Shown here: piece after piece, positions 8,555 to 15,164 of the stretch | Layout of the letters: every line of letters starts with the position of its first letter | Numbering within the stretch: the first letter of the stretch is position 1 | Source: Gemmatimonadota bacterium | GTDB taxonomy: Bacteria; Gemmatimonadota; Gemmatimonadetes; Longimicrobiales; Gaopeijiaceae | Direction of reading: 5' to 3' | Assembly (NCBI GenBank): GCA_016209885.1 | Contig: JACQVF010000044.1 | Location: 1 to 42,415 of the forward strand | Length of the DNA stretch: 42,415 nt | The notes under the pieces: generated by a model | Databases searched by the model: none | Told to the model about the DNA's origin: nothing | The model's input: the letters and a program-made list of their open reading frames with translations, nothing else | Translations under genes and position numbers: made by a program

Positions 8555-9015
8555 CCCGTCTCCCCAAGTCTGCTTGTTGTGCGTGCGACACGGAGCTTCC
8601 GCATCGCTGACCCAACCGGATGCGCTGGCAGGAGGTTCCCGGCGACCGAATGACGTATCCGGTCCTGCGGTGACCGGCAGCCGGGACTCTTGCAATGCGA
8701 CGTAGTTGCTCAAAGCGCCGTTCTTCTGCTGGAGCCGTCCAGTCGGATGGTCACTGCATTTTCGCAGATGAGTACTGAGGGAGAATCCCGTCGGCACGTC
8801 CGGTTCCCTTCGTGACAGCCATGAACGGTGCCGGCTGGACGAGCGTGTGACGTCGCCCTTCCCAGCCCTTGCTCCGCTGGGAACCGCCGAGCCGCCCGTC
8901 CGGTTGCGTCATCGGAGGCGCCAAGGGAGCACGGCCGGCACCTCCAACTGACTCGCGCGAGCATCAGGGTGCAGCCGTGCAAGAACAGGAAAACCTCATG
9001 ACCAGGAGAAGAACC
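8555..9015. other. Intergenic region without recognisable genes
   Basis: This 461-bp stretch lies between the divergent thioredoxin-like gene (minus) and the small outer-membrane protein gene (plus), so both promoters should be here. I saw no convincing coding sequence, RNA gene or repeat. Confidence 0.4.
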
Positions 9016-9636
9016 ATGTCACGCCTATCAGTGCTATCGGCTGTACTCATGCTCGCTGCGGGCACACCGCTCGTGGCGACGAACGCCTCGGCCCAGATCA
9101 TCGGAAGTTCCGCGCGGGAGCAGGCGTCCCGCGAGATCGTATCGATCCTGGGCTACGGCGGCGGATTCACACCAGCGAACGAGCTCGCGGGTCCCGCCGA
9201 GTTCTCCACGTCCGGAACCGTTGGCGGAGCGGTGACTGTCTGGTTCGGTCCGTACGTCGGGATACGGGGCAACGGACTCTACACGCAGAGTGACGTGGAT
9301 GGCGCATCCTCGGGCCTGGCGCTCCGAGGAGAAGAGCCGAACGTCTGGATCTACAGTGGTGACGTCCTGCTGCGTCTTCCGCTCACTGCCGGCCAGTCGA
9401 GTTGGTGGTATCCGTACGTCGTCGGCGGGCTGGGAGGGAAGACCTACGACTTCGACCGGCTCGACACGGAGACGGACTTCGCCGGCAACTTCGGGGGCGG
9501 CATCGAGTTCCGCGTCAACCGCTACTGGGGGATCCAGGCCGAGGCGAGGGACTTCGTTTCATCCTTCGATCGCCTGGGGATCGACTCCACCCAACACGAC
9601 GTCGTCTATACCGGTGGTATCTCACTGACCTTCTAA
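9016..9636 (+). CDS. Small outer-membrane beta-barrel protein
   Basis: A 206-residue secreted protein. A signal peptide of about 28 residues ends at ASAQ, followed by repeated amphipathic strands with aromatic girdle residues (VTVWFGPYVGIRGNGLYTQ, SSWWYPYVVGGLGGKTYDF, FGGGIEFRVNRYWGIQAEARDF) and a terminal strand ending in Phe (YTGGISLTF), the signature for barrel insertion. It resembles the eight-stranded OmpA/OmpW-like barrel class common in Gram-negative bacteria. ATG 9016 has AGGAG 8 nt upstream; ATG 8998 is a weaker alternative. The gene stands alone and its substrate or role is unknown. Confidence 0.75.
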   Translation: MSRLSVLSAVLMLAAGTPLVATNASAQIIGSSAREQASREIVSILGYGGGFTPANELAGPAEFSTSGTVGGAVTVWFGPYVGIRGNGLYTQSDVDGASSGLALRGEEPNVWIYSGDVLLRLPLTAGQSSWWYPYVVGGLGGKTYDFDRLDTETDFAGNFGGGIEFRVNRYWGIQAEARDFVSSFDRLGIDSTQHDVVYTGGISLTF

Positions 9637-9655
9637 ACCAACCACCCTACCCTGA

Positions 9656-9697
9656 CCCGGACCCGGGACACCGCTGCGGTCGTGCTCCGGGTCCGGG
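9656..9697 (+). terminator. Strong hairpin after the outer-membrane protein gene
   Basis: CCCGGACCCGG (9656-9666) pairs perfectly with CCGGGTCCGGG (9687-9697), an 11-bp GC stem with a 20-nt loop, 19 bp after the stop codon at 9636. There is no T-run, so it may act as a Rho-assisted terminator or mRNA 3'-end stabiliser. Confidence 0.4.
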
Positions 9698-9945
9698 CCC
9701 ATGTGTCTGCCCACGGGAAGCCGCCCGAGCTGCACCCTGCACTCCCAGGGCGCCCAAGAGCGCCGAGGTGGCCGACATTCGAGGCGCCTGCTGCATGCGG
9801 GTGGCCGTCACAACAGGTCATGCCCGTTGTCCCCGGTGCCGAGCCCATCGACTGGCTCGCGTCGCTCGACACGCGCCGAGGGAATACGCTATCTGAACTA
9901 TCGTTCTGGAACGCCGGGAGAGGCGACGTCAACGAGGAGGCCAGG

Positions 9946-10201
9946 CTGCCACGAGGCAAGCAGTTTGATCCGGACCGTGCCCTGGACCAGGCCATGGATC
10001 TCTTCTGGGACAGGGGTTACGAAGCCTCGTCCATTGGACCGGCTCGGGATCAACCGGTTCAGTCTCTACGCCACTTTCGGGAGCAAGGGGAGGCTGTTCC
10101 TGCGGGCGCTGGACCGTTACCGCGACGGCGTGGCGACGCAGGAGCGAGGCCCTCGCCGGCTGGCCGGGAACCTTCCGGCCTCGCCGGCGATTCGAGCGTG
10201 A
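9946..10201 (+). pseudogene. TetR/AcrR-family regulator, broken N-terminal fragment
   Basis: Two frames together give a TetR-type DNA-binding domain. One reads LPRGKQFDPDRALDQAMDLF and WDRGYEASSI. After a short deletion and frame change near 10035 the other reads LDRLGINRFSLYATFGSKGR and LFLRALDRYRDG, the recognition helix and the following helix. Intact relatives have only a few residues between these pieces. The ligand-binding domain that should follow is absent, and no good start codon precedes it. It is a decayed regulator; the target genes are unknown but may have been the neighbouring CMD or OsmC genes. Confidence 0.75.
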
Positions 10202-10247
10202 GGTTTCGGAACGCTCGTTCCGTATTACTGAATCCACAGAGCCAAAC

Positions 10248-10435
10248 GTGAGCAGAAGTGAGATGGCGGAGTTCACGATTCACACCCTCGAGTCGGCACC
10301 CGAGGGGTCGCGAGAGACCGTCCGGGCGATCCAGCAGAAGTGATGAAGACGCTCAGCAACTACACGAACCACATCGCGGAGGCGCCGCTGGACAGGCAGC
10401 TCGAGGCGTTCGCCCGGGAGTCAGCCGCGGCCTGA
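10248..10435 (+). pseudogene. Carboxymuconolactone decarboxylase (CMD)-family remnant with internal deletion
   Basis: GTG 10248 opens MSRSEMAEFTIHTLESAPEG and SRETVRAIQQK, then TGA. Overlapping that stop, ATG 10343 opens MKTLSNYTNHIAEAPLDRQL and a short tail to the stop at 10433-10435. These match the first and last segments of small CMD/AhpD-like proteins, whose middle (about 120 residues with the active-site cysteines) is gone. The junction also shifts frame. This is a clean internal deletion rather than random decay. A full-length AhpD-like gene lies about 700 bp away on the other strand (11111-11683). Confidence 0.7.
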
Positions 10436-10541
10436 GTCTCTCGAGCGCTCGTGACAACTCGCCGCGGTTCGAAGGAAGAGAAATGGGTTACGCCAGCAGG
10501 TTGCCGTCGGGGCAATGATCGATCCGCCCAGGAGCACGGCC

Positions 10542-10841
10542 GTGTCGAGAACCGCATTTGTGCTCGCCGGCGGCGGCAGTTTGGGCGCGGTACAGGTGGG
10601 GATGCTCAAAGCGCTGGCCACACACGGCGTGCACGCCGACCTTGTAGTCGGCGCCTCCGTGGGCGCGATCAACGGTGCGCATTACGCAGCCGATCCGAGC
10701 GCCGAGGGGATGGCGCGCCTCGAGCGCATCTGGTGCGGGCTCCGGCGTCGTGACGTCTTTGCGCGCGCGCCGCTGGCCGCCTTGCTCGCGCTCGTGCGTG
10801 GGCGCGCACACGTCGTGGATCCCGCGTCCTTTGCAGGTTGA
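10542..10841 (+). pseudogene. Patatin-like phospholipase, truncated N-terminal fragment
   Basis: From GTG 10542 (AGGAG 7 nt upstream) the frame shows the patatin oxyanion motif GGGSLGAVQVG and the nucleophile elbow GASVGAIN with Ser39. It is followed by AHYAADPSAEGMARLERIW, also typical. The frame stops at 10841 after about 99 residues. Patatin-like hydrolases need a further domain with the catalytic Asp (DGG), which is absent downstream in any frame I could read. The upstream ATG at 10515 is a possible alternative start. It is likely inactive. Confidence 0.75.
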
Positions 10842-11110
10842 ACGATCGTGCCCTGCCGGGCGAGGTGTTGCCGCACCGGCACAGGGAGAATTGAGCAGGG
10901 CGAACGTTCAGCTTGAGACCAGAGTCGGGTGGGCACCCACCTCCGAATCGACGCCGACCGATGCGTGAGCGGCTCGGCGGAGGTCAGATCGCCGGATGAC
11001 GTGCATCGAGCCTGCACACACGCTGGCGTCCAACGTGGGACGCAACCCTGCAGCCTAGCTCCGCGATCGTCCACGGCTTCTGCGCGAATGGTAGGCCAGT
11101 TCGTTCCCGG
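10842..11110. other. Short convergent spacer
   Basis: This 269-bp gap separates the patatin remnant (plus) and the AhpD-like gene (minus, converging). I see no clear gene or terminator in it. Confidence 0.35.
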
Positions 11111-11683
11111 CTATTTGGTCCGTTCCAATGTCACGCCGAGGCCGTCTGCCAGGCGGTTTACGTAGTTGAAATACGCGGTGACCCCAACGACCTCGAGGAT
11201 AGCGCGATCGTCCAGCCCGGCGTGCCGGAGAGGTCCCAGATCGCTCTTCCGAATCGACTGGGGTTCGAGCGTGAGCTTCTCGGCGAACGTGAGGATCGCA
11301 CGGAGACGCAAATCGAGCTCGGCCGAGCGCCAGTCCTCGGCGATGGCCTGCACCAACTCCACGTTCCCTGTGATCGAACGGAGCGCCGCCCCGTGATGTT
11401 CTATTCAGTAGGCGCACCCGTTCGCGGACGAGACCGTCACGGCGATGGATTCGCGTTCCACGCCGGAGAGCGCTCCGCCGCTGAACATCAGCGTGCGGTA
11501 CAGGGAGTAGTGATCGCGCAGCGCCTCCGGGTGCAGGGACAGGGATCGCAGGATGTTCGCCACGTAGCCGGAAGTGCCCGCGATCCTCGCGTACACGTCG
11601 GCGAGCACGCCCTTGGCATCGGCGGGCGGAATCGTCTCGATCCACGCCGGAGCCTGCGGGTTCCGGAGTTCGTCGTCGGTCAT
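11111..11683 (-). CDS. AhpD-like peroxidase-related enzyme with in-frame TGA, probable selenoprotein
   Basis: A 190-residue carboxymuconolactone decarboxylase/AhpD-like protein if the TGA at 11405-11407 is read through. Upstream of it: WIETIPPADAKGVLADVYARI, then ERESIAVTVSSANG. The active-site segment reads C90-A-Y-[TGA93]-I-E-H-H97, where relatives have CxxC-xxx-H. The TGA therefore sits exactly at the second, nucleophilic cysteine of AhpD-type enzymes. Downstream the frame stays open for 97 codons with normal family sequence (ILTFAEKLTLEP, LDDRAILEVVGVTAYFNYVN). Length is normal for the family and no other lesion is seen. A hairpin fitting a bacterial SECIS follows the TGA (separate entry). 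The enzyme should reduce peroxides with a thiol or selenol partner. It is probably the last gene of the sigma/anti-sigma/DUF3179/DoxX set. The alternative is a single nonsense mutation. Confidence 0.78.
11378..11394 (-). promoter_or_regulatory. Candidate bacterial SECIS hairpin downstream of the TGA
   Basis: On the minus strand ACGGGGC-GGC-GCTCCGT forms a 7-bp stem (one G-T wobble) with a three-base loop beginning with G. The stem starts 11 nt after the TGA (11405-11407) and the loop starts 18 nt after it. Bacterial SECIS elements lie within the coding sequence just 3' of the UGA and carry a G at the start of the apical loop; this hairpin fits on position and loop base. Confidence 0.6.
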
Positions 11684-11787
11684 GGTCGTATGCGCCCCCA
11701 GTGGCTTCGGCTCACTTGCCTCTCAGTGAGCCAGAGCCGTGAGTGGGAGCGGAACTGCGAGCAACCTCGCGGGCGGCCATGCCCCGG

Positions 11788-12228
11788 TCAACCTGTCCCA
11801 CTCCGCCCCAACCGGCGATCAAGCGAGAATGTCGGGTCACGCGCATTGAGCACCAGGACGATGGAGGCGGCCGTGATGACGATGGAGGCGAGGAACAGGT
11901 GCGTGCCGCCCTTCGTGAGGCCGAACACGCCCCACGGATCCAGGATTTGTTTCCAACTTGCTACCGTGGACACGCCGTTGACCACGAACTGAGCCCAGGC
12001 GGTGAGCACCCTGAAGAGTCCCGCGGCGAGGGCGACGGCCAGAAGGATTTCCGCGACCCCGACGACTTGAATCGCCAGGGCGCCGAGGTCCATGCCATAG
12101 AAACCGGAGAAGATGCGCACGGACCCTTGCGTCGCCAGCAGCTTGTCGAGCCCCCACGCGAGAAGGAAGAGGCCCATGCCGACCCGGAGCGCCGGCGTGG
12201 TCCAGCGTGAGTAATGGATCTCTGTCAT
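11788..12228 (-). CDS. DoxX-like membrane protein
   Basis: A 146-residue protein with four hydrophobic helices: ALRVGMGLFLLAWGLDKLLA, GALAIQVVGVAEILLAVALA, LTAWAQFVVNGVSTV and LFLASIVITAASIVLVLNA. The first helix pattern and overall size match the DoxX/DoxD-like family, small membrane proteins often found with oxidative-stress or sulfur-metabolism genes and proposed to work with thiol peroxidase systems. It starts 27 bp after the DUF3179 gene and precedes the AhpD-like gene by 104 bp, all on one strand. The exact reaction is not known for most family members. Confidence 0.72.
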   Translation of the reverse strand: MTEIHYSRWTTPALRVGMGLFLLAWGLDKLLATQGSVRIFSGFYGMDLGALAIQVVGVAEILLAVALAAGLFRVLTAWAQFVVNGVSTVASWKQILDPWGVFGLTKGGTHLFLASIVITAASIVLVLNARDPTFSLDRRLGRSGTG

Positions 12229-12255
12229 AGCGTGAATCTCGTCCGGGGGACAGTG

Positions 12256-13350
12256 TTAAGGGCGGCGTAGATCCGTGTCAGGATGGAACGCCACCCAAGC
12301 GAACCAGAAGTAGTCGCCGTGCGCCACTGGCTCGAGGTGCGAGCCCGCCAGCGGCCCGAGGACGGCGCGCCCAGTAATGTCCCAACTGCTGCGCGTTTCT
12401 CTGTCGACGAAACCTCCGTCCGTGGTCGGTTCGAACGTGAGGGTCCGATCGCCGACCGTTCGGCGGAAGATCCCGCTCGAGCCAACGTCGCGACCCTTGG
12501 CCAGCACCGCCGCGTCGAGAGCGCTCGAGGTTCCGGCTGCCCAGAAGACCGTCACTGGCTGCCCGTCGATTACATCGTTGATGACCCGTTCCTTCCGCAG
12601 GATGCTGAACGGGTAGGCTACGGAGCGACCCTCGCCCGTCGCGGCGGCGACGCGCTCCATGGCCGGGAGGCGCTCGTCCAATCGCTTGTTGAAGAAGTGG
12701 GCGAACGGTCTCTTGCCCCGGTCGTAGCCCTCGTAGGGGTTACGGCCGTAGGGCCGGTCGAAGCCGGTCTCCCGGGAGAGCACCCACCCCTGAGGATGCA
12801 CACGCTTGAAGTCCGCCCAGCTCGTGGTCTGCGCAGGGTGCGGCTCGAGCTCTTCACCGGCGAACGCGCCGACGATCGCCTCGCCCGTTGCCTGCTGCCA
12901 CCAGCTCTCCGTCTGCCGATCGTACATTACCAGATCCGAGTGCCTGAGGCGGCCGGTCGTGCCGAAGTCGAGCACGCGGTCCCCGTGACGCCGGTGGAAC
13001 ACCAGCGCGGTGTTGCAGAGTGGGCAGTAGGTGACCACGAGCGGCAGGCCGCGCACGACATCATTCACGATCTCGTGCCAGATGAGGATCTGATACGGAT
13101 ACGCGCGGCCGTCGCCCTCGTGCTCGACGACGATCACCGGCTCACGGTCTTCGAGCCACCGATCGGCGTCGCGGACGGAGACGAACCTCGGGGCGTCGAT
13201 AGAACGGATTCCGTCCTTCGGTGGTCCTCCCGAGACGATCTCCTCGAGCGGGACGACGTGTCTGGAGAAGTCTGTCCGCCATCCCTCCTGGGCCGGGGAC
13301 GTGGACGGCACGGTCAAGCCGAAGACGAGAAGTGCGATCACTGCCTTCAT
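12256..13350 (-). CDS. DUF3179-domain secreted protein
   Basis: A 364-residue protein with a signal peptide (MKAVIALLVFGLTVPSTSPAQ). The DUF3179 signatures are clear: RFVSVRDADRWLEDREPVI, YPYQILIWHEIVNDVVRG and VTYCPLCNTALVFHR in the first half, then a later YPFSILRKERVINDVIDGQP block and DITGRAVLGPLAGSHLEPV near the end. The family has no settled function; the invariant YCPLCNTA suggests a thiol or metal site in the periplasm. The ATG at 13350 follows GGGAGAGG. It lies 100 bp downstream of the anti-sigma gene, and the whole run from sigma to AhpD-like gene is on one strand, implying a shared redox or thiol role. Confidence 0.85.
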   Translation of the reverse strand: MKAVIALLVFGLTVPSTSPAQEGWRTDFSRHVVPLEEIVSGGPPKDGIRSIDAPRFVSVRDADRWLEDREPVIVVEHEGDGRAYPYQILIWHEIVNDVVRGLPLVVTYCPLCNTALVFHRRHGDRVLDFGTTGRLRHSDLVMYDRQTESWWQQATGEAIVGAFAGEELEPHPAQTTSWADFKRVHPQGWVLSRETGFDRPYGRNPYEGYDRGKRPFAHFFNKRLDERLPAMERVAAATGEGRSVAYPFSILRKERVINDVIDGQPVTVFWAAGTSSALDAAVLAKGRDVGSSGIFRRTVGDRTLTFEPTTDGGFVDRETRSSWDITGRAVLGPLAGSHLEPVAHGDYFWFAWVAFHPDTDLRRP

Positions 13351-13450
13351 TGGCCTCTCCCGCTCCGGCTTTCTGCTCCAGGATCCGCCAGGAGAGCTTG
13401 GGGTTCGCGGAGTAATCCGCAGAGCTAAAGGCGCCGTGACGCCACCCTCA

Positions 13451-13717
13451 TCACTGCAACCCATTCTTCGCCTCTTGCTCCAAGATCTCCTGGAACAAGC
13501 GCCGGCGCAGTTCCGGCGATGTGTGCTCCTTCTCTCCGACTCGGCGCGCGTACTCGAAATAGGCCCGCCGGAAATCGTACCGCGGGTAGCAGCGGTTGCA
13601 GATCTCCAGGTGTTTCCGCACCGCCACTTCCTCGTCCGGCGGAAGCTCGCCGTCCAGGAAATCCCAGAGTCGGGCGAGGGCGTCCTCGCAGCGGATCCAA
13701 CTCGTTGCTTGCATCAT
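13451..13717 (-). CDS. Zinc-binding anti-sigma factor (RsrA/zf-HC2 type)
   Basis: An 88-residue soluble protein with the ZAS-type motif H36-L-E-I-C40-N-R-C43 and an upstream C10, as in redox-sensing anti-sigma factors where thiol oxidation expels zinc and frees the sigma factor. It overlaps the sigma gene by 4 bp (13714-13717), so the two are translationally coupled and almost certainly partners. No membrane segment is present, so it probably senses a cytoplasmic signal. The motif shows that thiol-based sensing is possible; whether it senses disulfide stress, as RsrA does, is inference supported by the peroxidase-like gene downstream. Confidence 0.82.
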   Translation of the reverse strand: MMQATSWIRCEDALARLWDFLDGELPPDEEVAVRKHLEICNRCYPRYDFRRAYFEYARRVGEKEHTSPELRRRLFQEILEQEAKNGLQ

Positions 13718-14409
13718 CTCGCGTTCTCCCGCACATAGCCGGAACGGACAGCGAAGTCACGCAGTCGCTCCTGCAACACCTTTCTCGCCCGGAACAACCT
13801 GCTCCTTACCGTTCCGACCGGTATGTCGCGCACCTCGGCGATCTCCGCGTACTTGAGGTCGCCGAGATCGCTCAGGACCAGGACCTCCCGGAACTCCTGC
13901 GGCAGCTCGTCGATCGCCTCGACCACCTCATCGTCAATCAAGCGGTCGAACAACTCGCGCTCGGGGTCTAACGACTCTTGCCCGAACGCGGACGCCGTTG
14001 AAAGCGCCTCGACCCGCGCGTCGATGTCCGCCGCTGGTTGCTCCGACCGGTGGCTGATCTTGTCCCTTTGGTGCAGGTAGGTGTTGCGGCACACCGTGAA
14101 AAGCCAGGACTTGGCGTTCGTGCCTCGCTCGAAAGTGTGCCAGAAGCGGTGCGCCCGGAGAAACGTCTCTTGCACAAGGTCTTCCGCCGCCTCCCGGTCT
14201 CCCGTCGTCAGGCGCAGCGCGAAGCTGTGAACCGCGTCGAGCCAAGGCAGCGCCTCCTCGGCAAAACCTTCCTTCGACAGCGCCGGCTCGTCCCCGCGCG
14301 GCTGCGGCCGCGGCTGCCGCGCCCGGCCGGCATACACGTTTCGGTGGCTCCGCCCGGCGAGCATCGCCCAGGCCAGGCGAACCTGTTCCCAGAGTGCCTC
14401 ACGGCTCAT
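13714..14409 (-). CDS. ECF RNA polymerase sigma factor (SigR/RpoE-like)
   Basis: A 231-residue ECF sigma factor. After an Arg-rich N-terminal extension of about 40 residues, region 2 contains ALPWLDAVHSFALRLTTGDR, EAAEDLVQETFLRAHRFWHT and NAKSWLFTVCRNTYLHQRD. Region 4 contains LPQEFREVLVLSDLGDLKYA and EIAEVRDIPVGTVRSRLFRA. ATG 14409 is preceded by GGAGAGG; a GTG at 14427 is also in frame. It overlaps the zinc anti-sigma gene by 4 bp. It likely controls its own operon, including the DUF3179, DoxX-like and AhpD-like genes. Confidence 0.88.
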   Translation of the reverse strand: MSREALWEQVRLAWAMLAGRSHRNVYAGRARQPRPQPRGDEPALSKEGFAEEALPWLDAVHSFALRLTTGDREAAEDLVQETFLRAHRFWHTFERGTNAKSWLFTVCRNTYLHQRDKISHRSEQPAADIDARVEALSTASAFGQESLDPERELFDRLIDDEVVEAIDELPQEFREVLVLSDLGDLKYAEIAEVRDIPVGTVRSRLFRARKVLQERLRDFAVRSGYVRENAR

Positions 14410-14427
14410 GCGGACAAGCCTCTCCAC

Positions 14428-14986
14428 CCCCGGACGTTACTCGTCGTCATGAACGGCTCAAAGGCCCGATTTGCGACAGTGGTCGAAAACCCAACAGGAA
14501 TGACGCGCGAGAGGTTCCCGCACGGAGGACTGACTGCCGGGCGACCGGCTGTGGGTCGGACGCGATCCACGAAGGAAGCGTATGCTTGCCGCCTCGAAGC
14601 CTCGGGCCATATCACGGCATCGAGCTCGACCTGAGCGAGACCCCCCACCGGAGGTCAGGTAGAGATCCGGGGCCGAATACTGGCGTATTCGTGAATTCGA
14701 CCACCCAGGCGCTCGGGGCCGGGACACTTCGTCCCTGACCGCGGGCGTTTCCTCACGCCGGGCCCGCTGCTGTGCGCCGCGGGACCCCTTGAGGGCCCGC
14801 CCCACCGCCTGCCGCTCAGAGCGTTCCAAGCGCCGGCGTCCTGCCACCGTAGTACTCGTGAACAGCGTAAAGTAGTAGCCGTGCTCCCACACGGGTGAGC
14901 GAGGAACCGCTCGCTCATCTGAAGGGTTAGTCACACGAGCTGGTGTTGCCGCCGCCAGGCGGCCGAGTCGTCAGCGTTGCTGGTAG
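14428..14986. other. Intergenic region upstream of the sigma gene with hairpins
   Basis: No convincing gene is seen. There is an 8-bp hairpin, TGAGCGAG-GAACCG-CTCGCTCA, at about 14893-14914. The 12-mer ACTCGTGAACAG at 14854-14865 is the exact inverse complement of CTGTTCACGAGT at 15131-15142, the end of the adjoining structured repeat. This may be a fragment of a further copy of that element. Confidence 0.4.
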
Positions 14987-15140
14987 TCGTGAACAGAAAT
15001 ACGGTGTCACACCGAGCGCGTCGATGCGCGCGCCAGGCTAGGCGCGCCGAGGAGGAATAGTGGGGAACTATTGCGACGAGGCGCAACGAAGCCTGGCGCG
15101 ATGCAGCGGCGCGCGAATGTGACCGTACTTCTGTTCACGA
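14987..15140 (+). repeat. Structured palindromic repeat, copy A
   Basis: The left end TCGTGAACAGAAATACGGT (then GTCAC) is matched in reverse complement by the right end GTGACCGTACTTCTGTTCACGA (15119-15140), with one mismatch and a 2-nt bulge. Inside, CGCGCCAGGCT pairs with AGCCTGGCGCG, and a small hairpin ATAGT-GGGGA-ACTAT fills the centre. The internal core ACACCGAG, CGCCAGGC, GCAACGAAGCCTGGCG and GCGAATGT is shared in order and orientation with copy B at 25242-25445. It ends 24 bp before the radical SAM gene start, immediately upstream of its ribosome-binding site. Confidence 0.72.
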
Positions 15141-15164
15141 GTGCCATGTACTCGGGAGGATCCC

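Noticed and set aside
10340..10345. TGA in the CMD remnant as another selenocysteine codon
   Set aside because: The frame downstream of this TGA differs, the active-site segment is deleted and no cysteine is expected at that residue.
11405..11683. Reading the AhpD-like locus as two separate short genes
   Set aside because: The two halves are one frame, adjoin exactly at the TGA and together make one normal-length family member.
14458..14934. A minus-strand frame of about 158 codons upstream of the ECF sigma gene
   Set aside because: No motif, no ribosome site and arginine-rich composition like other shadow frames.
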